DNA of 64,000 bases from Alphaproteobacteria bacterium (lineage in GTDB: Bacteria > Pseudomonadota > Alphaproteobacteria > Reyranellales > Reyranellaceae). A model generated the notes under the pieces. It searched no databases, was not told the origin of the DNA, and saw only the letters and a list, made by a program, of their open reading frames with translations. Made by a program: the position numbers and the translations under genes. The stretch is taken from the NCBI GenBank assembly GCA_017308235.1, contig JAFKFL010000022.1, forward strand, positions 62,001-126,000, in the 5' to 3' direction. Below, piece after piece: positions 59,885 to 64,000 of this stretch; positions within the stretch are counted from its first letter, which is position 1, and each line of letters starts with the position of its first letter.

Positions 59885-60037
59885 GGGACAGGACCTCCGA
59901 AAACGTACAGTCGAATTGGTCCCATTGATCTTGGGCGCGCTGTCATCCTGCGCCATGGAGAAGAACTGCCGGGATCCATGAGAGGACGTACTGCAAAAGG
60001 GAAGGACTTTCTGCCGGCACCAACATGAGCAGCAAAT

Positions 60038-60865
60038 TCACGTCGTGGTTGGCGACTCCGCATAGGCCGCACCGAGTTGCCGGTGGAAATCGGCAAGCAG
60101 CGCGTTGTCGTCGATGGCCATCGTTCCGGCGGACCGGTCGGCCTGCAGATGCTCGCAGGCCTGTTTGATCATGTCGCCTGACGGCTTGTGCTCCTCGGCA
60201 CGGCCGCCGAACACATGGGTCAGCAAGCGCGTGCGCAGGAAGGTGTGCGGCACGACCTGCTCGACGATCGCGAGCGCGCCAGCTCGACGCAAAGCCAGGA
60301 GCGGCCAGTGCCAGGCGAAGTCGCGCGCTTCGTCCGGCTGGCCCAGCAGCAGATGCTCGACCAGAACCTTCCAGTTGCAGGCGATATCGGTGGAAATGGT
60401 GCTGCCATAAGGCGGCAGCGCCACGTCAAGCGTGAGAGGCAGCACTTTTTCCGCCTCCGCAAGAGTGAAGAACACCAGGCCAGCTTCCTGTGCCACGGCG
60501 AACGAGACCAGGTTCACCTCGGGCGACCGCGCATCGGCCGGCGCGACAGGTGCTGGCGCCGTCACGAACTTGCCGGCGAGATCGTAGGTCCAGCCGTGAA
60601 AGCGGCAGCGAAAGGTCTCGCACGTCCCTGAGGGCACGCCGACGACCGGCATGTTCTGATGCCGGCAGGCATTGCGAAGCACACTGATGGTTCCCGCCTT
60701 GTCGCGAACCGCCACAACGCCCCAACCGCCGACGGTCGCCGACAGGAAATCTTCCGCCTGGCCGATCTGGCCGGCCGCACAGACGGGCAACCACGCGGTC
60801 GAGAAGATCGTGCGCTTCTCGGCCTGGAAGGCTTCACCTTGGCTGTAATCTTCGGCTTTCATCAT
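60038..60865 (-). CDS. Rieske [2Fe-2S] protein, oxygenase-like but with degenerate catalytic domain
   Basis: The 275-residue protein has a complete Rieske motif, CRH at residues 67-69 and CRFH at 87-90 in CETFRCRFHGWTYDLAG. The catalytic-domain landmark NWK is present (164-166), but the following segment VLVEHLLLGQPDEARD lacks the His-x4-His pair that holds the mononuclear iron in oxygenases of this family. The domain is also shorter than the usual 330-450 residues. It may act in electron transfer to another oxygenase or have a changed active site. It diverges from the diiron gene, and its start overlaps the spacer containing two GTATAC sites. Confidence 0.82.
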   Translation of the reverse strand: MMKAEDYSQGEAFQAEKRTIFSTAWLPVCAAGQIGQAEDFLSATVGGWGVVAVRDKAGTISVLRNACRHQNMPVVGVPSGTCETFRCRFHGWTYDLAGKFVTAPAPVAPADARSPEVNLVSFAVAQEAGLVFFTLAEAEKVLPLTLDVALPPYGSTISTDIACNWKVLVEHLLLGQPDEARDFAWHWPLLALRRAGALAIVEQVVPHTFLRTRLLTHVFGGRAEEHKPSGDMIKQACEHLQADRSAGTMAIDDNALLADFHRQLGAAYAESPTTT

Positions 60866-60867
60866 CT

Positions 60868-60930
60868 TTGTATACAATATAGCTTGCCACAAATCGATTA
60901 TTGATCAAAACTCCTAATATTGTATACGAT
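60868..60930. promoter_or_regulatory. Paired GTATAC palindromes, probable GntR operators
   Basis: TTGTATACAA (60868-60877) and ATTGTATACGAT (60919-60930) are two TTGTATACAA-type palindromes about 52 bases apart, centre to centre, in the divergent spacer. The first starts 3 bases upstream of the Rieske start codon, the second 13 bases before the diiron-protein ATG. This symmetry is typical of GntR/FCD regulators, and one is encoded in the same plus-strand operon (62102). Confidence 0.75.
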
Positions 60931-60942
60931 CCGGAGGCTGTA

Positions 60943-61677
60943 ATGGCAAAAAGCGCGTTCCGCCTGGCTCTCGAGGAGGCCATCGAGCAACGGCATTCGG
61001 CCGTGCACCCGTGGAGCGAGGCCTGGACGTCCGGCAAGCTCGACCGCCGGCTTCTCGGGGAGTGGGTGAAGCAGCACTATCACTACGTCAGCCACTTCTC
61101 TGAATGGCTGGGCGTCGTATACGCCAGCTGCCCGAACTGGGAGGTCCAGCAGTTCCTGCTGGAGAATATCACCGAGGAAGAAGGCTTCGTGGGCTCAGGC
61201 GACTTCGCTCCCGTGCGCCACTCGGAACTGTTGCTGGAATTCGCCGAAACCTGCGGCATGAAGCGGGCCGATATCCTGAATGCTCAAGTGAAAGGCGAAC
61301 TGCTGCCCGAGACGATCGGTCTGCAAAGCTGGTGCACCATGCAGGCGACCAAGCCTTTCGTCGAAGCACTGTCAGGTCTTCTGATCGGTCTCGAAAGCCA
61401 GGTGCCGCGCATCTACAGCAAGACCACGCCCCCACTCCTGGAGAAATACGGCTTCGCCGAAGATGAGGTGACCTTCTTCACCCTCCACATCGTGGCCGAT
61501 GCCGAGCACGGTGAGAAAGGCTTCGAGATTGTCGAGAAGTACGCCACGAGCGATATCCAGCGCGAAGCATGCGTGCGGCTCGTGAAGGAAGCGACCATGA
61601 TGCGCCGCCTTTATCTCGATGGTCTCTATCGCAAGTTCCTGGCGAAACCGGAGGCCGCGACCAAGCTCGCCGCGTAA
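60943..61677 (+). CDS. Heme-oxygenase-like diiron (HDO/PqqC-TenA-like) protein
   Basis: The 244-residue all-helical protein resembles PqqC, TenA and CADD-type folds and is likely an iron-containing redox enzyme. The HxxxDxxH motif of heme-oxygenase-like diiron enzymes is present (His182, Asp186, His189 in LHIVADAEHGEKG). Glu151 in GLESQVPRIY and the acidic ENITEEEG with His93 (VRHSELL) are plausible further ligands. GGAGG 6 bases before the ATG fixes the start. It is the first gene of the operon with GlcG/HbpS and GntR genes, diverging from the Rieske gene. The substrate is unknown. Confidence 0.85.
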   Translation: MAKSAFRLALEEAIEQRHSAVHPWSEAWTSGKLDRRLLGEWVKQHYHYVSHFSEWLGVVYASCPNWEVQQFLLENITEEEGFVGSGDFAPVRHSELLLEFAETCGMKRADILNAQVKGELLPETIGLQSWCTMQATKPFVEALSGLLIGLESQVPRIYSKTTPPLLEKYGFAEDEVTFFTLHIVADAEHGEKGFEIVEKYATSDIQREACVRLVKEATMMRRLYLDGLYRKFLAKPEAATKLAA

Positions 61678-61679
61678 AC

Positions 61680-62105
61680 GTGCATACCTACAAAACACTG
61701 ACGCTTGCCGAGGCGCACATTATCCTCGATGCAGCGCAAAGAAAGGCAGAGGAACTCGGCATCCCCGAGGTCCTTTGCATCGCCGACAATGCCGGCTATC
61801 CGATCGCGCTGCGCCGCCTCGACGGCGGCAAGGTGACGAGCGTACAGATCGCCATGAACAAGGCCTTCACCGCGGCAGGGCATCGCAAGCCTACGCACGT
61901 CTACAAGAATGCGCTGCCGGGTGAAGAAGCGTTCGGCATCTTCACCCAGCACGAGGGCCGGTTCACCGTATTCGTGGGCGGCTTTCCGATCTTCGTCGAC
62001 GGCCAGTGCGTCGGCTCCGTCGCGGCCTCGGGCGGCAATGGCGAACAGGACATCGCCTGCTGCGAAGCCGGCATCGCCGCCTTCATGGCGACGCTCAAGA
62101 AATGA
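61680..62105 (+). CDS. GlcG/HbpS family heme-binding-like protein
   Basis: The 141-residue protein matches GlcG/HbpS: LTLAEAHIILDAAQRKAEEL at the start, IADNAGYPIALRRLDGG, and FPIFVDGQCVGSVAASGGNG near the end. HbpS binds heme, and GlcG sits beside glycolate oxidase genes; many homologues lie next to catabolic genes without known function. It starts with GTG at 61680, 2 bases after the diiron gene, and overlaps the GntR gene by 4 bases (ATGA). Confidence 0.88.
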   Translation: MHTYKTLTLAEAHIILDAAQRKAEELGIPEVLCIADNAGYPIALRRLDGGKVTSVQIAMNKAFTAAGHRKPTHVYKNALPGEEAFGIFTQHEGRFTVFVGGFPIFVDGQCVGSVAASGGNGEQDIACCEAGIAAFMATLKK

Positions 62106-62770
62106 GCGACCGCGACGCCCCCTCTCCCATGTCGCGCAGCAAGCTCGTGCGCGAGCGCATCCGCAGCCAGATCCTCAACGGCCGCCTGAAGCCTGGCGCT
62201 CGCTTGGTCGAGGACCGCCTCTCAGCCGAGCTCGGCGTGTCACGCGTGCCCGTGCGCGAGGCGCTGCGCAGCCTGTCCGCCGAGGGACTGGTGCGGTTGG
62301 AGCCGCATCGCGGCGCCACCGTGGTGGAAGTCACACCTCAGATCGTCGCCGAGCTTGTCGAGGTGCGCGCGCTGCTCGAAGGCCAGAACGCCCGCCTTGC
62401 CGCCCGTCGCCACGACCCAGAGATCGTGAGGCAGCTACGCGAGACGCTGGCGCACGGCAACACGGCCGCCGAGGCGGGCACGACCGAAGAACTCACCCGG
62501 CTCAATGCCGAATTCCATGAGCGGCTGGGCGAGGCGAGTCGCAACTCCGTTCTGCTCGACGTCATGCGTGGCCTGCGCGAACGCACCAGCCTCGCTTTTG
62601 CGATCAATGGCCGCGCCCGCGCGCGCGAGGACTGGAAGGAGCATGCGGGGATCCTCGAAGCGGTGATCGCGGGCGACGAGGAACTGGCGGCACTCCTCGC
62701 CATTCGTCACGTCCAGAACGCCGCGTCAGCCTTTGCCCGCAACCACGCCGCCAACGACGACGCGGCCTAG
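62102..62770 (+). CDS. GntR family transcriptional regulator, FCD subfamily
   Basis: The 222-residue protein has an N-terminal GntR winged helix (LVRERIRSQILNGRLKPGAR and VSRVPVREALRSLSAEGLVR) and a C-terminal helical FCD domain (LVEVRALLEGQNARLAARRH; EFHERLGEAS with candidate metal-binding His). FCD regulators usually bind carboxylic acids and are repressors of neighbouring catabolic genes. The two GTATAC palindromes upstream of the same operon are its likely targets. The start overlaps the GlcG/HbpS stop (ATGA). Its stop shares CTAG with the convergent SDR gene. Confidence 0.92.
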   Translation: MSDRDAPSPMSRSKLVRERIRSQILNGRLKPGARLVEDRLSAELGVSRVPVREALRSLSAEGLVRLEPHRGATVVEVTPQIVAELVEVRALLEGQNARLAARRHDPEIVRQLRETLAHGNTAAEAGTTEELTRLNAEFHERLGEASRNSVLLDVMRGLRERTSLAFAINGRARAREDWKEHAGILEAVIAGDEELAALLAIRHVQNAASAFARNHAANDDAA

Positions 62771-63558
62771 CGTCCCTTCATCGGCAGACCGCCGAGATGC
62801 GTGCCGGCATCGACGATCAGGAACTCGCCGGTGATGTTGCTGGCGCTGGTCAGGAAGAAGATCACGGCCTCGGCCATCTGCTCGGCGGTACCGGCCTGAC
62901 GTAGTGGCGTTGTCTGTTCCTGCGCAGTCTTCAGCTTCTCATAGTCGTCCTTGCCGAGCGCCCCCAGCAACCATCGGGTCTGGATGAAGCCCGGGCACAC
63001 CGTGTTGACGCGCACCGCTGGCCCGAACCAGCGTGCCAGCGAGAGCGTGAGCGTATTGAGGGCGCCCTTCGACGCCGCATAGGGGATCGAGGTACCGACA
63101 CCCATAACGCCCGCAATCGAGGAGATATTGACGATCGAGCCGCGCTCGCCTTTCTCCTCCCATTGCTTTTTCATCGTCGGGAAGACGGCGCGACTCATCA
63201 TGTACGGGCCGGTTACGTTCACGCGCAGGATGCGATCGAAGTCCTCGGCCGAGACACCATCGAGATCGCCCTGGCTCTGGAACTTCGTCGTCCCGGCATT
63301 GTTGATCAGGCCGTCGACGCGACCCCATTTCTTCAGCGTCTCGGCCGCAAGCTTCTTGCAATCGGCGTCCTGCCCCATGTCTGCTTGAACGAGAATGGCC
63401 TCGACGCCCTTGGCTTTCACCTTCTCATAGGTCTCGTCGGCTTCTTTCTTGCTCTTGGTGAAGTTGATCGCGACGTTCCAGCCCTTCGCCGCCAGATCGA
63501 CCGCGCACGCGGCTCCGAGTCCGGTCGCCGAGCCCGTCACGATTGCCACTTTGGCCAT
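62767..63558 (-). CDS. SDR family oxidoreductase
   Basis: The 263-residue classical SDR begins AKVAIVTGSATGLGAACAVD and has LINNAGTTKF, Ser in VNISSIAG and catalytic Tyr-Lys in YAASK. GGGAGGAAG precedes the ATG at 63558; a long upstream frame antisense to the next SDR gene is rejected. It probably reduces or oxidises a ketone/alcohol pair with NAD(P); substrate unknown. It converges on the GntR gene and diverges from the SDR gene at the right edge. Confidence 0.92.
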   Translation of the reverse strand: MAKVAIVTGSATGLGAACAVDLAAKGWNVAINFTKSKKEADETYEKVKAKGVEAILVQADMGQDADCKKLAAETLKKWGRVDGLINNAGTTKFQSQGDLDGVSAEDFDRILRVNVTGPYMMSRAVFPTMKKQWEEKGERGSIVNISSIAGVMGVGTSIPYAASKGALNTLTLSLARWFGPAVRVNTVCPGFIQTRWLLGALGKDDYEKLKTAQEQTTPLRQAGTAEQMAEAVIFFLTSASNITGEFLIVDAGTHLGGLPMKGR

Positions 63559-63610
63559 GCTCTTCCTCCCGATAGGTCCTGCCGCCCTTTCTAGGCTAGG
63601 ATCGCGGCCC

Positions 63611-64000
63611 ATGGCAGACCTCTTTTCAATGAAGAACCGCGTCGTTCTGCTGACCGGCGCGTCCCGCGGGTTGGGCCGTGACATGGCCCTCACCCTGGCT
63701 GAAGCCGGCGCCACCGTGTTGTGTGCCGGCCGCACAGTGAAAGCACTCGAGGCTACGGCGAAGGCGATCCGCCGCAAGGGCGGCAAGGCGGACGTGGTAC
63801 CGCTCGACGTCACCGACGAGGCCGCGGTCCGCGAACAGATTGCGAATATCATCGCCAAACATCGTCGCATCGACGTGCTGGTCAACAATGCCGGCGTGCT
63901 GTCCCGCGAAGCGATTGTGGATCTCCCGACCGAGTCCTACCGGCTCACCGTCGAGACCGACCTGATCGCGCCCTTCGTTCTGTCACGCGAGGTCGGACGG
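63611..64000 (+). CDS. SDR family oxidoreductase, N-terminal part (runs off the window)
   Basis: The first 130 codons are visible: NRVVLLTGASRGLGRDMALT with the TGxxxGxG motif at residues 16-23, and LVNNAGVLSRE near residue 94. The active-site Tyr/Lys lies beyond the window. The ATG at 63611 is chosen because the cofactor motif begins right after it; a downstream ATG (MKNRVVL) is possible. It diverges from the other SDR gene with only about 50 bases between them. Confidence 0.85.
   Translation, partial: MADLFSMKNRVVLLTGASRGLGRDMALTLAEAGATVLCAGRTVKALEATAKAIRRKGGKADVVPLDVTDEAAVREQIANIIAKHRRIDVLVNNAGVLSREAIVDLPTESYRLTVETDLIAPFVLSREVGR

Noticed and set aside
62767..63888. Longer form of the SDR beginning at 63888
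   Set aside because: The extra 110 residues overlap the divergent SDR gene on the other strand; GGGAGGAAG marks ATG 63558.
1..64000. tRNA, rRNA, CRISPR, transposase, integrase or phage features
   Set aside because: I looked for cloverleaf-like stems, regularly spaced repeats and recombinase motifs on both strands and found none I could support.

Overview
The window is GC-rich, densely packed chromosomal DNA. Gene content points to a soil or freshwater alphaproteobacterium, perhaps of the Reyranella/Rhodospirillales or Bradyrhizobium type. This is an inference from many acyl-CoA and short-chain dehydrogenase genes, a TTT (Bug-family) solute receptor, CaiB-type CoA-transferase, indolepyruvate:ferredoxin oxidoreductase, CmcJ/NvfI oxygenases and a rhizobial-style palindromic intergenic repeat. 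I see no rRNA, tRNA, CRISPR array, transposase, integrase or phage gene. No gap between genes exceeds about 300 bases.

Layout. 1-8.4 kb: end of a DUF2272 gene, a GMC oxidoreductase, a complete DUF2272 lipoprotein, an acetyltransferase, an acyl-CoA ligase, a Tat-type lipoprotein overlapping a gamma-glutamyltransferase-family gene, and a LysR regulator. 8.5-11.6 kb: small genes (STAS-like, GNAT, VOC, CGNR zinc-finger regulator, ICMT, SCP2). 11.7-20.7 kb: a long plus-strand catabolic operon in the order reductase, carboxyltransferase, two acyl-CoA dehydrogenases, hydratase, cupin, biotin carboxylase, TTT receptor. The order resembles the acyclic-terpene (atu) or leucine (liu) clusters, and a 22-bp palindrome sits upstream. 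20.7-27.3 kb: amidase, HSDL2-like SDR, an alpha/beta hydrolase lacking its serine, a palindromic repeat, a CmcJ/NvfI oxygenase, a maleylacetate reductase-like enzyme and a CoA-transferase. 27.4-31.7 kb: an RND efflux pair. 31.9-38.8 kb: GMC oxidoreductase, then a glycan-tailoring-like group (FkbM methyltransferase, glycosyltransferase, CBS-aminotransferase fusion, flavoprotein). 38.8-45 kb: an MFS-iorA-iorB-thioesterase operon with a divergent TetR gene. 45-53.6 kb: SDR, bicupin, DTW, P450, an unknown protein with an orphan biotinyl carrier, an XRE-cupin/GNAT/EamA operon, MaoC, Nudix and PmtA-like genes. 53.6-59 kb: a GH17-GT2 fusion, lysophospholipase-like hydrolase, TauE/SafE and a phosphatase. 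59-64 kb: a second CmcJ/NvfI gene and a Rieske protein diverging from a heme-oxygenase-like diiron protein, a GlcG/HbpS protein and a GntR/FCD regulator, then two SDRs.

Best candidates for undescribed biology: (1) the Rieske / diiron / GlcG / GntR locus at 59-62.8 kb, with paired GTATAC operators between the divergent genes; (2) the CBS-aminotransferase fusion overlapping an N-hydroxylase-like flavoprotein at 36-38.8 kb; (3) the atu-like operon carrying an extra cupin and a duplicated dehydrogenase. Start codons were chosen by Shine-Dalgarno sequence and family alignment from memory; all functions are homology-level predictions.
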